DNA of 64,000 bases from Rhizobium sp. R711. Lineage in GTDB: Bacteria; Pseudomonadota; Alphaproteobacteria; Rhizobiales; Rhizobiaceae. Shown here in pieces: positions 55,981 through 63,648 of the stretch. A program made the position numbers and the translations under genes. The stretch spans positions 496,001 through 560,000 of the forward strand of contig NZ_LOKZ01000001.1 of assembly GCF_002211365.1 (NCBI RefSeq). Reading direction: 5' to 3'. The first letter of the stretch is position 1; each line of letters starts with the position of its first letter. Below the pieces are notes generated by a model that did not search any database, was not told the origin of the DNA, and saw only the letters and a list, made by a program, of their open reading frames with translations.

Positions 55981-56498
55981 AAAAGCAGGAGGCGACGGCG
56001 ACGGCAGAGGCGGCTTTCCAGCAACTCCTCAATCTGGAAATGGAAATGGCAACCTTCACCGCCGACTGGCTGCATTGCGACCAGCTCTCGAACTATGTCG
56101 CCCGAATGGTCAGTCATGACCGCCGTGATCCGCTGCGCCATTCCAACCTTCTTTCCTCGGCCCTTAACGAGCTCCTCGAGATGTCGTTTCGTTCGGACGC
56201 GCAAGAGGGTGCACTGATATGCGCCTTTTATCGTCATGAACAAATCGAGCGCATCGAGCTGAGCTTTCCGTGCCCGTCGCAACAGCACCGCTTTTATTCT
56301 GAACTTGTCGAGGCTCTGAAATACGGCGCAAATCTGGCAAACTACGTGGAGGTCATCGCCGACGAGACAGTTCCCCTGGAGAAGGCAATCCTGTTGGGAT
56401 TGGCGGTCAACTATGACGCAGACATAGAGTTGCGCGCTTCGAAAGCCGACGCGCTCACCTTCGTGGTCGACCTACCGCTTGCGAGGCTTCTCAATTGA
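55977..56498 (+). CDS. Degenerate histidine-kinase-fold protein (SiaB/DUF6272-like), first copy
   Basis: A 173-residue protein beginning with TTG at 55977, overlapping the previous stop as TTGA, with AGGAGG seven bases upstream. The central SNLLSSALNELLEMSFRSD matches the N-box of GHKL ATPases (NELxENxxH type) in degenerate form; there is no clear G-box. The fold and partners suggest a SiaB/anti-sigma-type kinase that phosphorylates a STAS partner, here perhaps the STAS-methyltransferase encoded next. If the ATP site is too degenerate it may act only as a binding partner. Compare the second copy at 60032-60586. Confidence 0.55.
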   Translation: MKKQEATATAEAAFQQLLNLEMEMATFTADWLHCDQLSNYVARMVSHDRRDPLRHSNLLSSALNELLEMSFRSDAQEGALICAFYRHEQIERIELSFPCPSQQHRFYSELVEALKYGANLANYVEVIADETVPLEKAILLGLAVNYDADIELRASKADALTFVVDLPLARLLN

Positions 56499-57673
56499 CC
56501 CCGAACAGTTCGTCACCCGGCTTCACGACGAGATTCGATACCAGCAATCAGGAATTTGCAGCAACCGGCGTTTTTCGGCCCCGCTCGGTCGCCGACATCG
56601 CGGATGATCTTTTGCTGCTGCGAGACAAGATTGAAACGGTCCAAGGGGTCTTCTACGTCAATTTGAAACGCGTCACGCATATGAACAGCATGGCATTCCG
56701 CGCCCTGGCGCGGGTCCTGGTCGACGCCTCCCGATCGCGGCCGGAACTCAAGATTGTGGTTCTCACATCGAGTGTTGTCACCTGGGCGACGCAGATGTTT
56801 CGGCATCTGAACGAGCTCTCGCCGAATATCTCCATGGAGATCTATGACTCTGCCTTTTATCCAGGTCAGACATTTGTCGAGGACAAGAGCTTTATCCCGA
56901 TTCTCCGGACCCAGACAAAAATGACATGGCGTCACGAACGGGAAATTTTGCCGCGTCATGGACTGCGCGGCGGCATGGCAATCGCCGACATTTGCTGTGG
57001 CATCGGTGATTTCGCGATGCTTGTCAGGAAGGAATTCGATCCGGCGAGAATCGTGGCGCTCGACCATTCCACGGCAAGCCTCGACTATGCGCGCTCTGTT
57101 GCGGACGACTTCTGTGTCCGCGATATCGAATACACCTATGGCGATGCATCGCAGATGCTGTTTGAAAGCGACCAGTTCGATTTTGTGACGTGCCGGCACT
57201 CCCTGCAGATCTTCGACCGGCCCGAACTCCTCTTGAGGGAGCTTTATCGGATATGCAAGCCAGGCGGCCGGGTCTATATCACGAACGAAAAGAACTCTCA
57301 TTGCCTGGGCGAGCCACGCGCCGATAGCATTCAGTGGACCTATAACGAGGTTGCCAAGCTCTTCCGCCATTTCGACATGGACGTGGAAATGGGACCGAAG
57401 GGCTCGCGCCTGTTGCTGGATACTGGTTTCGAGGATGTGAGGATCGAAAGTTTCATGGTCACCAACCTCGACGGCGACCCACAGGAGTTTGCGGACGTCA
57501 TCGAAGCATGGGAGGATGTCTACGCAGGCGAGATGTCCGTCAGGCGCGGCGACTCTCCTGAGTTCATCGCACGATTCCGGCAGGGCTTCAGGGATCATAT
57601 CTTTGCGGCACTTCACCCGAGAGGCTATACCGGCTGGCCTATCTGGGCAGCTTCGGGGCAAAAGCCGCTATGA
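56495..57673 (+). CDS. STAS domain fused to SAM-dependent methyltransferase
   Basis: A 392-residue protein starting with TTG at 56495 (TTGA overlap with the previous stop, GAGG upstream). Residues about 20-120 align with the stand-alone STAS protein at 60605: VNLKRVTHMNSMAFRAL against [16 protein letters not shown], and LKIVVLTSSVVTWATQ against [15 protein letters not shown]. Ser65 sits where the STAS phosphoserine is expected. From about residue 140 is a class I methyltransferase: motif I IADICCGIGDFAML (163-176), acid ALDHS (Asp190), and later DFVTCRHSLQIF and LYRICKPGGRVYI. Substrate unknown. The natural idea is a methyltransferase gated by phosphorylation of its STAS domain. Confidence 0.82.
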   Translation: MTPNSSSPGFTTRFDTSNQEFAATGVFRPRSVADIADDLLLLRDKIETVQGVFYVNLKRVTHMNSMAFRALARVLVDASRSRPELKIVVLTSSVVTWATQMFRHLNELSPNISMEIYDSAFYPGQTFVEDKSFIPILRTQTKMTWRHEREILPRHGLRGGMAIADICCGIGDFAMLVRKEFDPARIVALDHSTASLDYARSVADDFCVRDIEYTYGDASQMLFESDQFDFVTCRHSLQIFDRPELLLRELYRICKPGGRVYITNEKNSHCLGEPRADSIQWTYNEVAKLFRHFDMDVEMGPKGSRLLLDTGFEDVRIESFMVTNLDGDPQEFADVIEAWEDVYAGEMSVRRGDSPEFIARFRQGFRDHIFAALHPRGYTGWPIWAASGQKPL

Positions 57674-60027
57674 CTGGTACGTCAACAAAGCCAAGCCTCG
57701 GATTGCGTTCGTTTCGGACGAAATTCATCATCGTCGTCGGCGGCGCCGTGCTTTTTGACCTTCTTGTCAGCGGCAGCCTTGCGCTCTGGAACGTGCAACG
57801 GCTGTCGCGCGACGCGACCACTCAGGTCGGCGAAGGCCTTGAAAGGGCAAGCCAGGATTATATCCGCTCGTCCACCGATTCGACGGTTGCGCAGGTTGGC
57901 CTGCTTCTCGACCAGGTGCATTCCGACGTCAAGGCACTTGCCGGCGTGTTACAGGCGCAGATCGATCGGCCGACGAGAAACAATGTGATCGGGGCGGCAA
58001 TGGCCAAAGCTGATCCCGATGCTGTAACCGTCGCTTTCGACAGCGCCGGCGGCTGGGCCCAGAACGCACCCGGTTCACCATCCGTCGTCAGTGTCTGGGG
58101 TTACCTTCTCGACAAGGATCATCGTCCGCTGCCGCAAGTGCAGGCCGACATCGAAACCAGCGCCGTTCTTGATCTCGTGGCCCCGAACCTCCTGCAAAAC
58201 GGGGCCTCCAAGCTTCAGATGTACTATATCGGCCCGAAAGAGCGGCCGATCTTTAGGACGGCTCCCTATACAGATCAGGCGCAGACCTTCGACAAGCTCT
58301 ATCCCGGCCACAATGGGGCGAACTTCTGGGACTTCTTCTTTCCTGGCATCTACGAGTCCTGGCAGCAGTGGGCGCGCAATCCAGCCTCGCGCCCCGTGCC
58401 CGAAGACATCACCCAGACTGCCCCCTACACGGATGCCATCACAGGCAAGCTGATCGTCAGTTTCTTCCACCCTCTGTGGACGGCCGACCGCCGCGACGTA
58501 GCCGGGATCGCCGGCGCGGATATAACGCTCGATCAGCTGGCCGAAATCGTGGAACACGTGAAGGTCGCAGAAAGCGGTTTCGGCTTCCTCGCCATGTCAA
58601 ACGGCAATGTTGCCGCAATCAACCGAACTGGAGAAAAGATCATCGGCTTGCGCGCGGCAAGCGAGGCGACCAACCAAGGCGTAACCGGGGTTGACCGCTC
58701 GCTGCGAAAAAGTTCGCAAAAAGCCATCGCCTCGCTTCCGCTCGACGCCGATGGCGTCGTTCAACACATTTCACTCAGCGAAAACGGCGAGGACGTGCCC
58801 TATCTGGTGGTCACCAAGCAGCTTCGTCCATCCAATCTATGGGTCAAGGGGCCCGTTCAGCGCGAGGTCATGTCGCTTGGCATTGTCGTACCGGAGCGGG
58901 AGATTTACGCCTCGCTTATCGCTGCCAGGGAACAGATAGCGCGGGCAACCAACCGCATTCTGCTCTACCAGATCCTCGCAGTGCTCGTGTCATTGCTCAT
59001 CGTTGCGATTGCGGTATTTGCCGCCTCCAAGCGCATTACCAGCGGGATCAGTGCTCTGGCGGCCGCCGCAAAGCGCATTGAAGCGAAGGACTATTCAGTG
59101 CGTGTGGCGATCACCAGCAAGGATGAGGTCGCCCAGGCCGGACTTGCCTTCAATCGCATGGCCGAACAGATCAGCTTCCACACCGAGAACCTCGAAAATC
59201 TGGTCGAGGAGCGCACCAAGGAGATCGAAGCGGCAAAGGAAGAAATCTCGGTCTTGAATACGCAGCTGAAGAGCGAAAACCTGCGGCTGGGCGCCGAACT
59301 CGATGTGGCCAGGCATATCCAGATGATGGTATTGCCGCGCGCAAGCGAGCTCGGCGCCGTTGCGCATCTGGAGATTGCCGCCTACATGCGTCCTGCTGAC
59401 GAGGTTGGCGGCGACTACTACGACGTCCTGCAAAATGGCAGGAGCCTGAAGATCGGCATTGGTGACGTTACAGGTCACGGCCTTGAAAGCGGCGTGTTGA
59501 TGCTGATGGTGCAATCGGTCGCGCGAGCCTTGCTGGAGGCTGGCGAAACGGATCCTTCGAAATTCCTCGCACATCTCAACCGGGCAATCTTCAAGAATAT
59601 CGAGCGGACGAGGACCAACAAGCACCTCAGCCTGTCTTTTCTCGACTACGATGGTGAGCGCCTCACAATTTCCGGACAGCATGAGGATCTGATTGTCATT
59701 CGCCAGACTGGCGAGGTCGAGCGGATCGATACCGGTGACCTCGGCCTACCGGTTGGACTTGAATCGGATATTTCGCCTTTTGTCGATACCCGCGAGATAG
59801 CCTTCGAGAAGGGCGACCTCATCGTGCTTCACACGGACGGTGTCACGGAAGCCGAAAACACACGGGGCGAGTTGTTCGGTATCGATCGGCTTTGTCAAAG
59901 CGCTCAGCGCTTGCACGGCCAAACCGCCGAGGAGGTAAAGGACGGCATTATCGACGGGTTGATGGCCTATATCGGAACACAAAAAATACATGATGACATC
60001 ACGTTGGTTGTCATGCGGCATAGGTAA
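57670..60027 (+). CDS. Membrane PP2C (SpoIIE-type) phosphatase with Cache and HAMP domains, SiaA-like
   Basis: A 785-residue sensor phosphatase. TM1 is about residues 18-41, then a periplasmic double-Cache-like domain to about 425, TM2 about 428-452, HAMP about 452-505 and a coiled coil (ENLENLVEERTKEIEAAKEE). The PP2C domain has LDVARHIQMMVLP, DEVGGDYYDVL (577-587), GDVTGHGLESG (about 597), HTDGVTEAEN (about 720) and HDDITLVVM, so metal-binding Asp residues are kept. It should dephosphorylate the STAS proteins encoded on either side when it senses an outside signal. ATGA overlap with the previous gene. Architecture matches Pseudomonas SiaA. Confidence 0.88.
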   Translation: MTGTSTKPSLGLRSFRTKFIIVVGGAVLFDLLVSGSLALWNVQRLSRDATTQVGEGLERASQDYIRSSTDSTVAQVGLLLDQVHSDVKALAGVLQAQIDRPTRNNVIGAAMAKADPDAVTVAFDSAGGWAQNAPGSPSVVSVWGYLLDKDHRPLPQVQADIETSAVLDLVAPNLLQNGASKLQMYYIGPKERPIFRTAPYTDQAQTFDKLYPGHNGANFWDFFFPGIYESWQQWARNPASRPVPEDITQTAPYTDAITGKLIVSFFHPLWTADRRDVAGIAGADITLDQLAEIVEHVKVAESGFGFLAMSNGNVAAINRTGEKIIGLRAASEATNQGVTGVDRSLRKSSQKAIASLPLDADGVVQHISLSENGEDVPYLVVTKQLRPSNLWVKGPVQREVMSLGIVVPEREIYASLIAAREQIARATNRILLYQILAVLVSLLIVAIAVFAASKRITSGISALAAAAKRIEAKDYSVRVAITSKDEVAQAGLAFNRMAEQISFHTENLENLVEERTKEIEAAKEEISVLNTQLKSENLRLGAELDVARHIQMMVLPRASELGAVAHLEIAAYMRPADEVGGDYYDVLQNGRSLKIGIGDVTGHGLESGVLMLMVQSVARALLEAGETDPSKFLAHLNRAIFKNIERTRTNKHLSLSFLDYDGERLTISGQHEDLIVIRQTGEVERIDTGDLGLPVGLESDISPFVDTREIAFEKGDLIVLHTDGVTEAENTRGELFGIDRLCQSAQRLHGQTAEEVKDGIIDGLMAYIGTQKIHDDITLVVMRHR

Positions 60028-60031
60028 TGAC

Positions 60032-60586
60032 ATGACGATCATGGTCTTTGGGCAGGAACATCTCACTATTCCCGATGCGACCCACGCCTTCCGACTTCGG
60101 TTGCTTGACGGTCCGCTTGATCTTGCCTGGAAGCACTCCGGCATGACGTCCGATTTCATCGCCGAGATGATGGCGCCGAGGTTTCGTCCCTCGAGGCGCA
60201 TCCATAATCAGCTCAAACAGGACATCGGCTATCTCGCCAACGAACTGATCGAAAACGCCATTAAGTTTCGCCTTCGAGGAGAAGTCGTGGTAGAAGCACT
60301 TGCACAACCAGATTGCTTTCGACTCAGGGTGTCAAACTTCGTCGATAGCGAAACGGCTGACAGATTTAAGCAGCTGCTCGGCAAGGTCACAAGCGGCGAC
60401 CCGGGCGATCTGCTTATCAGGCAGATCGAGGCAAATGCCACGGCCGCAACCGGTGATGCGTCTGGATTGGGTTTGCTGACCTTGATGAGCGACTACGAGG
60501 TGCAGTTTGCCTGGCTCTTCGAGGAGGATGGTTCTCGCGAACGAACAAGGCTTGAAACCTATGCCGCGATGGCAATTCCGGCATGA
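60032..60586 (+). CDS. Histidine-kinase-fold partner-switch kinase (SiaB/DUF6272-like), second copy
   Basis: About 184 residues. The N-box reads GYLANELIENAIKFRLRGEV near residues 70-90 and a G-box-like DASGLGLLTLMSDYE near 147-161, so the ATP site is better kept than in the first copy. Related proteins phosphorylate or bind STAS partners (SiaB family). The ATG at 60032 is 4 bp after the phosphatase stop; the open frame upstream overlaps that gene and is not used. Its likely partner is the STAS protein encoded 18 bp downstream. Confidence 0.75.
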   Translation: MTIMVFGQEHLTIPDATHAFRLRLLDGPLDLAWKHSGMTSDFIAEMMAPRFRPSRRIHNQLKQDIGYLANELIENAIKFRLRGEVVVEALAQPDCFRLRVSNFVDSETADRFKQLLGKVTSGDPGDLLIRQIEANATAATGDASGLGLLTLMSDYEVQFAWLFEEDGSRERTRLETYAAMAIPA

Positions 60587-60604
60587 AACGGCAAGAGGTG
60601 CGCC

Positions 60605-60943
60605 ATGGAAATTAAAGAAGAAGCCTACCGCGTCTGGTCTGAAGGCAGCACCGTCTATTTTGATGGGACAATGCGATTGTCTGGACCGGATGCGTATGCG
60701 CCCGTCCAAGCACTCGCGATGAAGGCGCTCGAAAATGGAGGCGACAAAACCACCTTGGACCTGACGGGCCTGGAGTTCCTTAATTCCTCCGGCATCAACC
60801 TGCTCGCCAAGCTGACGATCGAAGCCCGCAAGCGCCCGGATATTCACCTGACTGTTTTGGGGTCATCGCAGATTTCATGGCAGACGAAGTCACTGCCCAA
60901 CCTGAAGAAACTGCATCCGGGCGTGGACCTGCGGATGACCTGA
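60605..60943 (+). CDS. Stand-alone STAS-domain protein (anti-anti-sigma type)
   Basis: A 112-residue single STAS domain. [22 protein letters not shown] contains the phosphoacceptor position (Ser61 or Ser62 in NSSG). The C-terminal [20 protein letters not shown] is shared with the STAS-methyltransferase. It is probably phosphorylated by the preceding kinase-like protein and dephosphorylated by the PP2C protein; only one state would bind its target, perhaps the GGDEF-EAL protein. AAGAGG precedes the ATG. Confidence 0.82.
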   Translation: MEIKEEAYRVWSEGSTVYFDGTMRLSGPDAYAPVQALAMKALENGGDKTTLDLTGLEFLNSSGINLLAKLTIEARKRPDIHLTVLGSSQISWQTKSLPNLKKLHPGVDLRMT

Positions 60944-60991
60944 CGGCAGACGACCGAGTGAAAAGAGAGGGCAGTGCTCGCCTGATCGAAA

Positions 60992-62176
60992 ATGGAGGCC
61001 GAATTGCCAGACGACGAACGATCGCGCTCCGCCCCTTCACAAGCCGATGCCGGCGTCGGCGACGACGGCAGGGCTGTGCAGATGGAACGTCGTCGCTTTC
61101 CTCGAGAAGCGAAATCACAGGACGAGCACCCGGCACCACCACCAGCATTGCGGCCGTTGCGGTTTTCCACGCGCGACCTCGATCGGGAACAGCAATTTGC
61201 CGCATGGCAGGCTTATGTCGCGCCGCTTGTCGATATCCGGCGCCCGGATGGTTCTGCCATGGGCTTTGCGGCCGACCACGTAGCCTGGAACCTCGGCGGC
61301 ATCCTCATGGTACAGCAAAACACGCCGGCCCACAGCTACATGCGTTCGGAAGCGAAGGTAAGGTCGAGCCCCATCGACCACTGGCATGTCGCCGTGTTGC
61401 GCAGCGGTCGCACATGGACGGAAGTCGGCGGGAACGTTTCTGAGGGCGAGCCTGGAACTGTGGAGTTGCGCAGCTTGGGACATCCATTTCGCGGTCGATC
61501 GACGGACGCGGAGACCCTGTCCCTTTATCTGCCGCGGGAACTGCTCCATCCTGCCTCCACTGGGATCAAGAACAACATCGCACTTTCCGGAACACGCGCC
61601 AAACTGCTCGTCGACTATCTGGATGGGGTGGAGGCGAAGCTCGCGCAGTTGGCGCAGGTCGATCTTCCGCACGTTGTCCAGACCATTCGCGACATGATCC
61701 TGACCTGGGTTTCCTCATCGCCAGCCCACCATTCATCGCAAGAGACACATAGCAATCTGCCGCTGAAGGAGCGCGTTTACCGCTTCGTCCAGCACAATTT
61801 GACGTCGTCTGACCTCACGACCGATCGTTTGTGTCGGGAGCTGGGCATTTCCCGCACACGGCTCTATCAGGCTTTCGAGGCAGACGGGGGGGTCCACCAC
61901 TATATTCAACGACGACGGCTGCTTTCGGCCCATGCAGCGTTGAGCGATACTTCCAACCGGCAACAGATCGTCGACATCGCGTTTGCAGCAGGCTTTTCCT
62001 CGCCCGCGCATTTCAGCCGCGCCTTTAGCAAGGAGTTCGGTTACAGCCCGCGTGAGGCGAGAACCGTGGCCATGCCGTCCTATCTCGGCTACACGGTCGA
62101 GTCGGCAGGCCAGGCAGACGGCGCGCAATCCTTCGACAAATGGTTGAGAACGCTCGGGCACAGTCCCCGATCTTGA
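60992..62176 (+). CDS. AraC-family transcriptional regulator
   Basis: A 394-residue regulator. A polar N-terminal stretch (1-50) is followed by an AraC-binding-like domain (about 55-230) and a C-terminal double helix-turn-helix: TTDRLCRELGISRTRLYQAF near 272-291 and IVDIAFAAGFSSPAHFSRAF with SKEFGYSPREAR near 328-360. It is 48 bp after the STAS gene, same strand, with GGAGG near the ATG. It could be the transcriptional output of the cluster. Whether it is co-transcribed is not proven. Confidence 0.83.
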   Translation: MEAELPDDERSRSAPSQADAGVGDDGRAVQMERRRFPREAKSQDEHPAPPPALRPLRFSTRDLDREQQFAAWQAYVAPLVDIRRPDGSAMGFAADHVAWNLGGILMVQQNTPAHSYMRSEAKVRSSPIDHWHVAVLRSGRTWTEVGGNVSEGEPGTVELRSLGHPFRGRSTDAETLSLYLPRELLHPASTGIKNNIALSGTRAKLLVDYLDGVEAKLAQLAQVDLPHVVQTIRDMILTWVSSSPAHHSSQETHSNLPLKERVYRFVQHNLTSSDLTTDRLCRELGISRTRLYQAFEADGGVHHYIQRRRLLSAHAALSDTSNRQQIVDIAFAAGFSSPAHFSRAFSKEFGYSPREARTVAMPSYLGYTVESAGQADGAQSFDKWLRTLGHSPRS

Positions 62177-62615
62177 TCGCGTTGAGGGTGTCGTCCGACG
62201 CTGAAGCGCAATGGTTGCCTTCCCAACTCAATCCGCAAATGCAAAGGTCCGGCTCGCGGCGGCGTCCGTTCGACCAGAGCACGTCTTGCGAAAGCAGGAA
62301 CCGATCTCGGGCCAAAGGCATCCGGGACAACAAAGCACTAAAAGGCGACAAGCGAAGCTGAAGACCCCGCCCGTGCTTTAGTCATGCCAGGCCGCACCTG
62401 ACCTGCATTCGCGTTCCAGTATCGATTAGCGGCAAGAGCGGGGTGGCGCGGTCCAAACCGCCGCAGAAATGTACGCTGCTGCAAGTTTCTGGATGCGCAG
62501 CTAACGACAGGCGCCCTGTAAGCCCTTAATAAAGAAGCATAATCGCAGTGCAGTCAGTAGCCGGAGCGCATCGCAATGCGGTCCTTTGTAATTGAAGCAA
62601 CTTCAGGGGAATGTC
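62177..62615. other. Gap with no recognised gene
   Basis: About 440 bp. Short frames only. It should contain the promoter of the small gene at 62616; no operator identified. Confidence 0.4.
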
Positions 62616-62837
62616 ATGGAACCTACCAATCCTACGATCCGGATCAGCAATCCTCGATATCCTGCAAATGATCCATACCGCGTCGTCGAGCGCGAAGAAG
62701 TCCTCGCACAGGCCTTTCGGGCTTTCGTGCAGCGAGCCGTATCCGCGGGCTGGAAGGAATCGGAGGTCGCTCTGACCTTGGCCGACATCGCCGACGACTA
62801 TGTAATGGCTCTCGCTCGAAGGGTTACGGCAAACTAG
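62616..62837 (+). CDS. Small conserved-looking hypothetical protein
   Basis: A 73-residue soluble protein with GGGGA before the ATG at 62616 (an earlier ATG at 62592 is in frame). The C-terminal part, EREEVLAQAFRAFVQRAVSA and VALTLADIADDYVMALARRV, looks helical and amphipathic. It is followed by a strong terminator, which supports a real gene. Family not recognised. Confidence 0.6.
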   Translation: MEPTNPTIRISNPRYPANDPYRVVEREEVLAQAFRAFVQRAVSAGWKESEVALTLADIADDYVMALARRVTAN

Positions 62838-62905
62838 TCTTGAGTACCGTGCGCGTATCGCAGCTGGGGGCGATCGCGGACATGCCAATCCCTTCAACGC
62901 AGCCG

Positions 62906-62944
62906 AGGCCCACCGCTCCGCGATTGATGCGAGGCGGTGGGCCT
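62906..62944 (+). terminator. Strong hairpin terminator
   Basis: AGGCCCACCGC and GCGGTGGGCCT form a perfect 11-bp stem around a 17-base loop that itself can pair (CGC/GCG). It lies 69 bp after the small gene. The following TGGTCGTTTG is only weakly T-rich. Confidence 0.65.
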
Positions 62945-63224
62945 TGGTCGTTTGACTGCATAAATCCCGCTCAAAGCTGTTCGAGCCCTCCCCTCGAGTT
63001 TAAGTGTGGCAGCGATTGGATATAGTCGTAGGCGATCGCGTCGTCTGCCCGGTTGTTGCTTCACTGCCGGTTTGGCCAGGCGGGTCATCAGAGCGATTGG
63101 CCATATCGATGCGAAAGACCGGCTATGCAGTCATTTGCTTTACAGATATCACGCTGTACAGTTTGCGAGCAGCCAATGGCCGCGGCTCGAATGTAAGATG
63201 GCGCCGCGCCTACAAGGAGGAATG
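62945..63224. other. Gap before the VOC gene
   Basis: About 280 bp. The reading frame of the VOC gene is open back to 63006, but that part has no family similarity. AAGGAGG at 63214-63220 sets the real start. Confidence 0.45.
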
Positions 63225-63602
63225 ATGTTTCATCACGTTTCTATCGGCGTGTCCGATCTTGAGCGCGCCCGCAAGTTCTACGATGCTGCACTTTTGCCAT
63301 TGGGCTATGCGAGGCTTTCAACGAGTGACAAGTGGCTGGGTTACGGCGCAGAACAGCCACAGCTTTGGATCAAGCTCGCGGAGCGCCCGGTTGTGCCTGA
63401 TATGGAGTCGGGACTGCATTTCTGTTTTGTTGCCGACAGCGAGGAAGGTGTCAGAGGCTTTCACGCAAAAAGCATAGCCAATGGCGGGACGGACAATGGC
63501 GAACCCGGCATACGTCCTGAATACGCATCGTTCTATTACGCCGCATTCGTCATCGATCCCGATGGCTATCGCCTGGAAGCTTTTTTCCACCACCCTGAAT
63601 GA
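63225..63602 (+). CDS. VOC/glyoxalase-family protein
   Basis: About 125 residues of the vicinal oxygen chelate fold. It starts MFHHVSIGVSDLERARKFYD with the first metal His, has LHFCFVADSEEGVRGFH in the middle, and ends YYAAFVIDPDGYRLEAFFHH with the last Glu ligand. Such proteins are glyoxalases, dioxygenases or resistance proteins; the exact reaction is unknown. AAGGAGG precedes an ATGATG pair (63222 and 63225); the second ATG has the better spacing. It lies 46 bp before the efflux gene, same strand. Confidence 0.85.
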   Translation: MFHHVSIGVSDLERARKFYDAALLPLGYARLSTSDKWLGYGAEQPQLWIKLAERPVVPDMESGLHFCFVADSEEGVRGFHAKSIANGGTDNGEPGIRPEYASFYYAAFVIDPDGYRLEAFFHHPE

Positions 63603-63648
63603 AGGCTGGCGCCGGTTGACGGGAAGACGACGCATCGCAAGGTAACCC

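Noticed and set aside
60877..61443. Plus-strand frame overlapping the end of the STAS gene and the AraC gene
   Set aside because: Overlaps two recognised genes and becomes arginine-rich without family features.
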